This document shows positions 1 through 6,966 of a stretch of 18,343 bases of DNA, piece by piece; the first letter of the stretch is position 1; each line of letters starts with the position of its first letter. Position numbers and translations under genes: made by a program. Origin of the DNA: Deltaproteobacteria bacterium (lineage in GTDB: Bacteria; Myxococcota_A; UBA9160; SMWR01). Under the pieces are notes generated by a model that was not told where the DNA came from, ran no database searches, and saw only the letters and a list, made by a program, of their open reading frames with translations. The stretch lies in NCBI GenBank assembly GCA_019313605.1, contig JAFDAW010000013.1:325-18667 (forward strand). The letters are read 5' to 3'.

Positions 1-2
1 GG

Positions 3-317
3 AAGTACAGGGGAAACGTGAGGAACTTCTTGAACTCGGTCACGATGGTCGAAACCGACGAACCCGGGCGCAAGCTGCAGTACATCGTCGTCCTGCTCTC
101 GAATGTCCTGCGCAAGGATTCCGCCAAGATCCACAAGCAGCTCGCGACCGATATTCACGAGCTCATGGAGCGCGACCACCCGATCCAGGAAGCGTCGCCA
201 GACCGCAAGCCGGGCCTCGACGACGGATCCGACGAAGCCGCGATTCAGCGCACCATCGATGAAATCGGTTCGGGGAAGGCCGCCGCGCCGGTCGACGAAA
301 TCGACTCGGACGAGTAG
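3..317 (+). CDS. Hypothetical protein, probably 5'-truncated by the window edge
   Basis: This frame is open from the first bases and stops with TAG at 315-317. A GTG at 18 is preceded by AGGGGA at very short spacing and could be a true start giving 99 residues. The frame is also open upstream to the edge (KYRGN before the GTG), so I annotate it as a 3' fragment. The protein has an alpha-helical, charged first half (KLQYIVVLLSNVLRKDSAKI) and an acidic, probably disordered tail ending DEIDSDE. I do not recognise a family and assign no function. Its stop lies 3 bp from the stop of the convergent serine hydrolase gene, with no terminator hairpin between them. Coding nature is supported by G/C-rich third positions and the end-to-end arrangement. 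Confidence 0.55.
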   Translation, partial: KYRGNVRNFLNSVTMVETDEPGRKLQYIVVLLSNVLRKDSAKIHKQLATDIHELMERDHPIQEASPDRKPGLDDGSDEAAIQRTIDEIGSGKAAAPVDEIDSDE

Positions 318-320
318 GCG

Positions 321-1322
321 TCAGCGAGCGGCCTGGTTCGCGCTGATCGGGCGCTGATCGGCCGCCGATACGTCGGGATCCAGCAACGCATCGAGCTTGG
401 TGATGATGCGCCCGAGCCACTGCGATCCTTTCGAGTTGTTGCTCAGCACGACCGCGATGTAGCGATGCCCGTCCCGCTCGACGAGAACGCTGTCCGAGTG
501 AAAGGTCGACCAGGAGCCCGACTTGCGCGAAACGGCTGCCTCGGGGTCGATCTGCCGGAGCGCTCGCACGAACTTGTGATTCAGCTCGCTGCCCGCGAGA
601 ATCTCCCGCATCTTCCGGCTGTGCTCGGGTGTGACGAGGTTGTCGGTCACCAGCAGGTAGTAGAAGCGGGCCACCTGCATGGCCGTCGCGCCGTGTGAGA
701 GGTTGTTGAGCGGATCTCGCCGCCACAGGCCGGCCTTCGCGTAGTCCTTTCCGACCCAGAGCCCGCCGTTGTGTTCCGGATCGTAGAGGCGGTAGCGGGG
801 CGAGAGCAGCACCCGCGCGATGTACTCCTTACCGACCTTGTGCATCATCTCGGTCGCGTAGCGGTTGGATGAGGCCTTGATCATCCGGGTCAGGCGAAAC
901 TCGGTGGCCTCGTCGAGGGTCATCTTCCCCTGGGCGATCTTCTCGAACGCCGCCAACAAAACCGCGATCTTGGGGAGGCTGGCGGCGTACATCATCACGT
1001 CGCCGTTCACCGAAGCCGCCCGGGGTCGACCTGGACCCGACAGATCGACCAGCGCCACACTCAACTGCTTCTTGCGCGCTTCGTCGTCCAGGCCGAGATC
1101 GGCCAACGCCTGATCGACGCCCTGCTGAAGCGAAGCGTCCTGATAATCCCACAGCGGCGCGTTGTCTTCGAAGCGAGCGATGCCGTCGAGCGCCATCAAC
1201 TCTTTGATGCTCGTCGTCTCGATCACATCCCAGTAATCGTCTCCGACGTCGCCCAGGTCATCGGCGCCAGCCGCAGACGGAAGGACGAAGGCGAGAACCG
1301 CGATCAGCCACCACGACGCCAC
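321..1322 (-). CDS. Secreted serine hydrolase, class A beta-lactamase / D,D-peptidase fold
   Basis: The predicted product has 333 residues and starts at GTG 1322, 2 bp after the stop of the transporter gene, with GAGGG about 10 nt upstream. A hydrophobic N-terminus (WWLIAVLAFVLPSAAGA, residues 4-20) is a Sec signal peptide, so the enzyme should act in the periplasm or cell envelope. The three active-site elements of the penicillin-binding/beta-lactamase fold are visible: S115-L-P-K118 (acylated Ser and general base), S151-S-N153 (SxN loop) and K267-S-G269 (KTG-like strand). I cannot find the omega-loop ExxLN that carries Glu166 in true class A beta-lactamases. Deacylation of beta-lactams is therefore doubtful, and a peptidoglycan- or ester-directed role is equally possible. 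The tight junction with the transporter suggests co-transcription and perhaps coupled translation. Fold assignment is firm; substrate is unknown. Confidence 0.88.
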   Translation of the reverse strand: MASWWLIAVLAFVLPSAAGADDLGDVGDDYWDVIETTSIKELMALDGIARFEDNAPLWDYQDASLQQGVDQALADLGLDDEARKKQLSVALVDLSGPGRPRAASVNGDVMMYAASLPKIAVLLAAFEKIAQGKMTLDEATEFRLTRMIKASSNRYATEMMHKVGKEYIARVLLSPRYRLYDPEHNGGLWVGKDYAKAGLWRRDPLNNLSHGATAMQVARFYYLLVTDNLVTPEHSRKMREILAGSELNHKFVRALRQIDPEAAVSRKSGSWSTFHSDSVLVERDGHRYIAVVLSNNSKGSQWLGRIITKLDALLDPDVSAADQRPISANQAAR

Positions 1323-1324
1323 CG

Positions 1325-2707
1325 CTAACCGCCCTCTGCCGCGGCGTTGACTTCCGTCATCTTGCGGTGTTCGCGAATCAAGACGATCGCCGCCCCGAGC
1401 CAGACCAGCACGAGCACGACGTTGAACGCGAAATAATCCTGATTCGAGAGAATGATCACGTTTGTGCCAAACCACACGGTCGCGGTGGCAAAAGCGTCGC
1501 CCAGACGCACAAAGATGGTATCGATCGCCGGCTTGCATTTGAACTTCATCTCGCTGGTTGTCGGAAGCCACAACACGTTTCGAGCCGTGTTGTTGATCGA
1601 ATAATCGGTCGAATTCTCGGCGATCTTCATCACTTTGATCACGATCAGAATCGGCACGAGCGCCATCGCCGCGTAGGAGAGCAGGGAGATCACGGGAAGC
1701 ATCAGCAATATGACACCGAAGCCGCCGTATTTGAGCAGTCGCGAGGCAACGAGCGCCTGGAGGATCAGCGCGACCGCGTTCACCCAGGTGAAGAAATTGC
1801 CGTAAAACGCCGCGACACCGTCCTTGGTAAAGGAATCGACCGCGGCCGGATCGGTGAGGCCCTTTTGGGCCACCTCCGATTGCAGGAAGTCCACGATGAC
1901 GCCGTAGAGGAGGAATTCCCCATTGGTGTTGACCCAATTCAGCAACAGCGTGACCGCAGCCGCGGCGATCAGGAATCGGCTGGTCGCGATCATCGCGAGC
2001 CCGCCCCGAGGTTTTTCTGCGGGCGGAGTCTTCGCCTTGCCAGCGGGCTCCTTGGTCGCCCCTCCGTCTTCCCTGGAGTCCACGAAGCGGGTCAACGCGA
2101 TCGAGAGCGCCAACGGCACGAGGGCCGCGAGGAGCAGCACGTCGGCGCCGGCCTCGGCCTGCTTGATCATCGGCGTCACAACCGAGGACCCGAATGCGGC
2201 ACCGCCGGTCGCGCCGATCGCGATCATCGGCATCAGGCGCCGCCCCCGCTCGTCGGTGTAGATGTCCGCCGCAAAGGTCCAGAATTGCGCGACGACGAAC
2301 AATCCGAATATCGACACCCAGATGTAGAACGCGAGCGCGCTGCCCGGAATGGCGTCGAACGGGCCCCCTGGGCGCCAAATGAAGAAGATCACCAAATTGG
2401 ACATGCAGAACAGGGTGGCCCGGGTGATCAGCGTGCTGCGATGCATGCGATCCGAGAGTTGCCCGTACCACGCGACGATCGGCAGCAGCAAGAGGGCTTG
2501 CGCCAGCGTCGAGTAGGCCTTGAGTTCTTTCGGCGTAAACCCCCATATGTCCGTGACGGATAGCCAGGCTTCCCGCAGGGGCTTGACGAAGTAATAGGCG
2601 CAGAGCAGCACGAATACGTTGAGGAACATCAGTACTGCGGTGACGCCCTCGCCGGGGCGCACTTCGGTAAACAGGCGCAGAAATCGTTCGAGTCGCGAAA
2701 GTTGCAT
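1325..2707 (-). CDS. MFS transporter resembling NTP/NDP exchange (ATP/ADP translocase-like) proteins
   Basis: The predicted product has 460 residues with about twelve hydrophobic helices in two halves, joined by a hydrophilic Lys/Pro/Glu-rich linker near residues 205-235. The first helix ends in YYFVKPLREAW. The second half carries ENSTDYSINNTARNVLWLP, then a Lys-containing segment (SEMKFKCKPAIDTIFVRLGD). These stretches recall the Tlc/Npt1-like proteins of free-living deltaproteobacteria, related to the nucleotide transporters of Chlamydia and Rickettsia. The free-living members have no established substrate, so nucleotide exchange is inferred from resemblance only. I chose ATG 2707 because the protein N-terminus MQLSRLERF directly precedes the first helix; GAGGA lies about 12 nt upstream. 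The same frame stays open a further 450 bp upstream, but that translation is Arg-rich and featureless. It is the first gene of a two-gene unit with the secreted hydrolase. Confidence 0.85.
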   Translation of the reverse strand: MQLSRLERFLRLFTEVRPGEGVTAVLMFLNVFVLLCAYYFVKPLREAWLSVTDIWGFTPKELKAYSTLAQALLLLPIVAWYGQLSDRMHRSTLITRATLFCMSNLVIFFIWRPGGPFDAIPGSALAFYIWVSIFGLFVVAQFWTFAADIYTDERGRRLMPMIAIGATGGAAFGSSVVTPMIKQAEAGADVLLLAALVPLALSIALTRFVDSREDGGATKEPAGKAKTPPAEKPRGGLAMIATSRFLIAAAAVTLLLNWVNTNGEFLLYGVIVDFLQSEVAQKGLTDPAAVDSFTKDGVAAFYGNFFTWVNAVALILQALVASRLLKYGGFGVILLMLPVISLLSYAAMALVPILIVIKVMKIAENSTDYSINNTARNVLWLPTTSEMKFKCKPAIDTIFVRLGDAFATATVWFGTNVIILSNQDYFAFNVVLVLVWLGAAIVLIREHRKMTEVNAAAEGG

Positions 2708-3277
2708 GATCGTTGGCAGTCCTCGAGCGCCCGTTTCGGCGATTGACCCAACTGTAGTATCGCGCTCCGACGGAATCGAGCAGGCGCCGAGATTCCCAGA
2801 GTGGGCCTCGAGCCCTCCCCCGCACCATCGATACGAGAGATCCGGCACCCAGACCGGCGGAGAGGAGCGGTTTGCGAATCGCGCTGACGTCCGAGGGCAC
2901 CCGCGGCGACATGGACCCGCTGCGCGGTCTCGCGGAGCGATTCTGAGAGCGCGGCCACGAGGCCTTCCTCTGCGCTTCTCCAGCGCTTTGCAAAGGATGC
3001 CGCAGCGAGGAGGCTGGAATTTCACGCCATCGGGAGCGGCGTCCGAGAAATCGCGGGGGAGCCGCCGACGCGGTGGCGCGGGGCGGGGCCGAGCGCCGCA
3101 TTCCCGGCGCATGACAGCGCCTCCCGCGGCTCTCGCAGCCCCTCCCCCGATCCGCAAAGACCCAACATCTGCAATGGGTTACAGCGCTCAGAGGGGCGTT
3201 TGAGAAGTGTTTCAAGTGGCGTGGCAAGACCGCCGATTCAACGGTGGCGGAGTTTGCCCAACGCTTCACGGGTCCCA
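2708..3277. other. Divergent intergenic region between transporter and PilZ gene
   Basis: This 570-bp spacer separates the minus-strand transporter from the plus-strand PilZ gene and should hold promoters for both. Several frames stay open across it, but their translations are Arg/Pro-rich and resemble no protein, as expected from high GC. I see no convincing -35/-10 pair, tRNA, terminator or long repeat. A short inverted motif TTGA...TTCAA is present near 3199-3216, just upstream of the PilZ gene, but its arms are too short to call an operator. Confidence 0.5.
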
Positions 3278-4447
3278 ATGGAATACCACGAACAGACAGC
3301 TTCGATCCTGCTGCTTCACGATGGCGAGTTGGCCAATTTGGCCGAGCTCGTCGAGTCGCTCGGCGGGATCGATCGGCGCGGGCACCCGACCGAGTTGGAT
3401 CGCGCCAGGGCCTGGGATGTCATCATCGCGAGCGCGAGTCGCATGCTCGAGCTGCACGAGCATCTAGCGGACGTCTCGGCGGTTCGAATCGCAGTCCTCG
3501 ATGGAGATTCGAAGACACTTCGCAAAATGCTCTACCGGGTCGACACGGACCTATTGGTCCGCCAACCCGTTCACCCCGCTGCGTTCAGGCTGTTGATCCT
3601 CCACGCCCTCTACCGCGGCCCCGAGAAGCGCCGAACCACCCGCGTCAGCATCGGTGCCCCGATTCGCTTTCGCATCGGGCTGCGCCGACGCAATGCGGTT
3701 CTCGCGGAATTATCGACCCGGGGCTGTCGGATGCTGGTGGATCCGAATTGCCATCGCGCCGTGCCCGACCGGTTGGTGACCATCGCCCTGCCGCCCGAGG
3801 TCACCGACGACAAACGCCCTCTCTCACTGCGAGGGCACGTCATGCGCGTCACGCGTGCCGACGAGGGTGATGACGTGATCGCCATCCTCTTCGAGCTGCT
3901 CGGAGAAGCCGTGCGCAGACGGCTCGAGTCGATCGTCTCGGCCCACAGCCACGGTCCCGCCGTGCTCGACGAAGCGGTTTCGGACGCGATCCAATCCGCG
4001 CCGATCGCTCCCGAGGCCGACGAACCGCAAATGCCGGCTCGCGACGATCCCGCAGACGAACCCGCAAGCGAGCGCCGCATCGAGGAAAGGCACTCCATCA
4101 CGCGTCGCATCATCGCCTTGGGCGACGAAGCCGCCCGCGTGCTCATCGGGAGAGATCTTTCGGTCGGCGGAATGCGGATCGATTCAACTCCCGGGTTCGC
4201 CTTGGGGGACCGCCTGAAAGTCGCCGTCCACATCCGGGCCGACGGTCAACCCCTGGTGGTGTCGGCTGAGATCACGCGCGATGACGGACCGGACGGGATG
4301 GCGTTGCGTTTCGTCGACCTGAGTCCTGCGGCTCGCACCTGCCTGGATGAAATGGTCGGCGCGCTCCCCAGCATTCTCGAATCGGACAGCTCGAGTGAGG
4401 GTTCGGGCGTGGTGGTTTCTGAAGTCGTCGAACGACGCGCGAGCTGA
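3278..4447 (+). CDS. Pseudo-receiver / PilZ / PilZ protein, probable c-di-GMP effector
   Basis: The predicted product has 389 residues. Residues 8-113 look like a response-regulator receiver fold (ILLLHDGEL at strand 1, WDVIIASAS at strand 3, LLVRQPVHP at strand 5). The phospho-acceptor Asp is replaced in IIASAS and the Lys-Pro signature is Gln-Pro, so phosphorylation is unlikely. The first PilZ domain (about 118-222) has RRTTR at 118-122 and ELSTRG at 144-149, with Glu in place of the usual Asp. The second (about 266-362) has RIEER at 267-271 and a canonical DLSVGG at 293-298, matching the RxxxR and D/NxSxxG signature for c-di-GMP binding. An acidic, Pro/Ala-rich linker (about 224-265) joins them. 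Start: ATG 3278 is where the receiver-like fold begins, but there is no strong Shine-Dalgarno site, and an in-frame start at 3200 is possible. Likely a cytoplasmic second-messenger adaptor; its target is unknown. Confidence 0.85.
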   Translation: MEYHEQTASILLLHDGELANLAELVESLGGIDRRGHPTELDRARAWDVIIASASRMLELHEHLADVSAVRIAVLDGDSKTLRKMLYRVDTDLLVRQPVHPAAFRLLILHALYRGPEKRRTTRVSIGAPIRFRIGLRRRNAVLAELSTRGCRMLVDPNCHRAVPDRLVTIALPPEVTDDKRPLSLRGHVMRVTRADEGDDVIAILFELLGEAVRRRLESIVSAHSHGPAVLDEAVSDAIQSAPIAPEADEPQMPARDDPADEPASERRIEERHSITRRIIALGDEAARVLIGRDLSVGGMRIDSTPGFALGDRLKVAVHIRADGQPLVVSAEITRDDGPDGMALRFVDLSPAARTCLDEMVGALPSILESDSSSEGSGVVVSEVVERRAS

Positions 4448-4462
4448 GTGGCAAACGGCGCG

Positions 4463-4987
4463 TTAGAGCGAGAGCGGCGGCGCATCCCTTTCGGAGTCGT
4501 CATCGACGGCGCCCGACTCCGCTGATTCGTAGGGCGCGGCCTCTTCCTCGCGCTCCAGTTCCTCGTAAGACACGACCTCTTCCTCGCGCTCCGATTCAGC
4601 CGAGGGCTCCGCAATCTCGGGGACGGGAAGTCCCTCGGTGAGCCCCACAAATCCCTCGGGGCACAACGTGCTCGCACCCTTCGTCAGATGCTCGTATACG
4701 GATCGATACTGAACGGTCAAATCGCGCAGAAGATCCGAAGTGCCCGAGAAGTGATCCACGACATTCAGTCGATAGGCGGCGTGCTCATCCCGAGCGGCCG
4801 CGAGTTGCTCGAGAAGATCCTCCATCTCCGCCGCGACGCGAGAGTTTTCTTCGTGCGCGTCCGCCAGTTGCTCTTCCAACTCGCGCCGACGGGTCGCACC
4901 TCCGCCCGTCAAACGCCCAACCAAAAACGCCGCGACGGCCACCGCGAGCCCCGCAGCAACCAGATACCCAATCAGATCCGGACTCAT
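4463..4987 (-). CDS. zapG: ZapG/YhcB-like (DUF1043) membrane-anchored division factor
   Basis: The predicted product has 174 residues, starting at ATG 4987 behind a strong GGAGGG site 5-8 nt upstream. It has one N-terminal transmembrane helix (about residues 4-26), a coiled coil (about 33-68), and then the family's conserved block: HAAYRLNVVDHFSGTSDLL followed by QYRSVYEHL and LCPEGF (about 69-113). This matches the order seen in E. coli YhcB/ZapG (VSHFARSAELL, DYRQLYQHM, LLPE). In E. coli the protein is an inner-membrane factor linking divisome and envelope synthesis. The tail (about 120-174) is unusually acidic, with two repeats resembling EREEE..YE, and is longer than in the E. coli protein. 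The gene converges on the PilZ gene (15-bp gap) and diverges from parE. Family assignment is confident; the division role is transferred from distant homologues. Confidence 0.8.
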   Translation of the reverse strand: MSPDLIGYLVAAGLAVAVAAFLVGRLTGGGATRRRELEEQLADAHEENSRVAAEMEDLLEQLAAARDEHAAYRLNVVDHFSGTSDLLRDLTVQYRSVYEHLTKGASTLCPEGFVGLTEGLPVPEIAEPSAESEREEEVVSYEELEREEEAAPYESAESGAVDDDSERDAPPLSL

Positions 4988-5113
4988 CCGAGTTCCCTCC
5001 ACTTCTGCAATCGGCGCCACGACGGAGAGTGATAAACTCGCGCTTCGGGCGCAATGGAAAGATTCCCGAGTGGCGCTCTTGACGATTCCGACAGATTCTC
5101 CACCTTCCGCGCG

Positions 5114-5122
5114 CCCCCCCCC
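5114..5122. repeat. C9 homopolymer tract upstream of parE
   Basis: Nine consecutive C residues end 17 bp before the parE ATG, inside the 152-bp spacer shared with the divergent zapG-like gene. Homopolymers of this length can slip in replication and alter promoter or leader spacing, but nothing here shows that this one does. Sequencing error in the run is also possible. Confidence 0.6.
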
Positions 5123-5139
5123 TGTTAGATTCCGAGGCC

Positions 5140-6957
5140 ATGGCTTCCAAGAAAATCGCCTATGACGAGAGCGCGATTCAGACGCTCGACGCGCTCGAGC
5201 ACATCCGCCTGCGCAGCGGGATGTACATCGGCCGCCTCGGCGACGGCAGCCACCCCCTCGACGGCATCTACGTCATGCTCAAAGAGGTGCTCGACAACGC
5301 AATCGACGAATTCATCATGGGTGAAGGCAAGATCATCGAAATTGATCGCGAAGGCGATGAAATCAACGTGCGCGACTTCGGGCGCGGGATTCCGCTGGGC
5401 AAGCTGATCGACTGCGTGAGCCGGATCAACACCGGTGGTAAATACAACGACGACGTCTTTCAGTTTTCGGTGGGTCTCAACGGCGTGGGTACCAAGGCCG
5501 TCAACGCACTCTCGTCCAGCTTCGAAGCCACCAGTTGGCGAGAGCGGCGCTACCGCACTGCCCGATTCGAACGCGGTGTGCTCCAGAAGGACAAGAAGGG
5601 GCGCGACGCCGATACGCCGCCGGGCACCCTGGTTCGCTTCACCCCCGACCGCGAGATCTTCGACACTTTCTCGTGGAACGAAGAGTTCATCGAAAACCGG
5701 CTCCGCTACTACGCCTATCTGAACGCGGGCCTGAGCCTCGTGTACAACGGCCAGCGCTTTCACAGCTCCGATGGCCTCGCGGATCTCCTCAGCCACGAAA
5801 TCGGCGACGAACCACCGCTCTACCAGATCATCCACAGCCGCCAGGAGCGGCTCGAATTCGCGTTCACCCACACCCACAACTACGGCGAGACCTACTTCAG
5901 CTTCGTGAACGGCCAGTACACGAACGACGGCGGAACCCACCAGGCGGCCTTTCGCGAGGGCATCTTGAAGGGCGTCAACGAATTCGCCAACCAGAGCTTT
6001 TCCGGAGACGACGTCCGGGACGGAATCGTCGGCTCCGTCAGCATTCGTGTTCAGGACCCCGTCTTCGACAGCCAGACCAAGAACAAACTCGGGAGCACCG
6101 AGGTGCGTGGCTGGATCGTACCCGCCGTCAAGGAACAGTTGGTTCTCTGGCTGCACAAGAACCCCAAAGCGGCCGAGCTTCTGATCGAGAAGATCAAGAC
6201 CAATGAGCGGATTCGCAAAGAACTCGCTTCGATCAAGAAGGATGCGCGCGAGCGCGCCAAGAAGGTCGCGATCCGGATTCCGAAACTCACGGACTGCAAG
6301 TTTCACTACGACCAACCCCGCGCCAAGCGGCGCGAGGAGACTACGATCTTCATCACCGAGGGAAACTCGGCCGCTGGCGTCATGGTGCAAAGCCGAGACG
6401 TCTACACCCAGGCCATCTTTGCCCTGCGCGGCAAGCCCCTGAACTGCCACGGTCTCAAGCGCGACGCCATCTACAAGAACGAAGAACTCTACAACCTGAT
6501 GAAGGCGCTCGGAATCGAGGATGACCTCGAAGGGCTTCGCTACAACCGGGTCGTGATCGCAACCGACGCGGATGTCGACGGCATGCACATCCGCAACCTG
6601 CTGCTCACCTACTTCCTGCGCTACTTCGAGGATCTCGTCGTCAAAGGGCATCTCTACTTCCTCGAGACGCCGCTGTTTCGGGTGCGGAACAAGAAGGAAA
6701 CCCGCTACTGCTACTCCGAGGCGGAGCGCGACGAGGCACTCGAAGCCGTGCGCGGGGCGGAGACGACTCGCTTCAAGGGGCTCGGAGAAATCAGTCCCCA
6801 CGAATTCGCGCCCTTCATCTCCGCCGACATGCAGATTTCACCGGTGATGATTCACAACCTGGGTGAAGTCACCCAATGCCTCGACTTCTTCATGGGACGC
6901 AACACACCCGACCGCAAGCAATTCATCATCGACAACCTCGCGACCGAAGTGATCTAG
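5140..6957 (+). CDS. parE: DNA topoisomerase IV-type subunit B (ParE)
   Basis: The predicted product has 605 residues. It supplies the ATPase and TOPRIM parts of a type IIA topoisomerase, working with the ParC encoded 9 bp downstream to decatenate or relax DNA. GHKL ATPase motifs are E49-VLDN53-AIDE, DFGRGIPLG (79-87) and GLNGVGTKA (112-120). The TOPRIM domain has E407-GNSAAG and the metal-binding D476-ADVDG481. EGNSAAG carries Asn where most GyrB/ParE proteins have Asp. The run SRDVYTQAIFALRGKPLN resembles the ParE lineage common in Bacteroidetes rather than enterobacterial ParE, and the length fits ParE rather than GyrB (about 800). It starts at ATG 5140; GAGG lies only 2 nt upstream, unusually close. 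A canonical gyrase is presumably encoded elsewhere, so the role is inferred as a second type IIA enzyme. Confidence 0.93.
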   Translation: MASKKIAYDESAIQTLDALEHIRLRSGMYIGRLGDGSHPLDGIYVMLKEVLDNAIDEFIMGEGKIIEIDREGDEINVRDFGRGIPLGKLIDCVSRINTGGKYNDDVFQFSVGLNGVGTKAVNALSSSFEATSWRERRYRTARFERGVLQKDKKGRDADTPPGTLVRFTPDREIFDTFSWNEEFIENRLRYYAYLNAGLSLVYNGQRFHSSDGLADLLSHEIGDEPPLYQIIHSRQERLEFAFTHTHNYGETYFSFVNGQYTNDGGTHQAAFREGILKGVNEFANQSFSGDDVRDGIVGSVSIRVQDPVFDSQTKNKLGSTEVRGWIVPAVKEQLVLWLHKNPKAAELLIEKIKTNERIRKELASIKKDARERAKKVAIRIPKLTDCKFHYDQPRAKRREETTIFITEGNSAAGVMVQSRDVYTQAIFALRGKPLNCHGLKRDAIYKNEELYNLMKALGIEDDLEGLRYNRVVIATDADVDGMHIRNLLLTYFLRYFEDLVVKGHLYFLETPLFRVRNKKETRYCYSEAERDEALEAVRGAETTRFKGLGEISPHEFAPFISADMQISPVMIHNLGEVTQCLDFFMGRNTPDRKQFIIDNLATEVI

Positions 6958-6966
6958 GAGCTAGCG

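Noticed and set aside
3205..3240. A possible sigma-54 promoter (TGGC... with nearby GCAA) before the PilZ gene.
   Set aside because: The spacing and the -12 TTGC element do not fit; only the GG part is present.
321..3278. A 985-codon minus-strand open frame running through both the transporter gene and the divergent spacer.
   Set aside because: Only its last 333 codons encode a recognisable protein with a signal peptide; upstream it is an Arg-rich shadow of the transporter in another frame.
5125..6801. A 558-codon open frame antisense to parE.
   Set aside because: parE on the other strand has complete family motifs; the antisense translation matches nothing and is a product of high-GC codon use.
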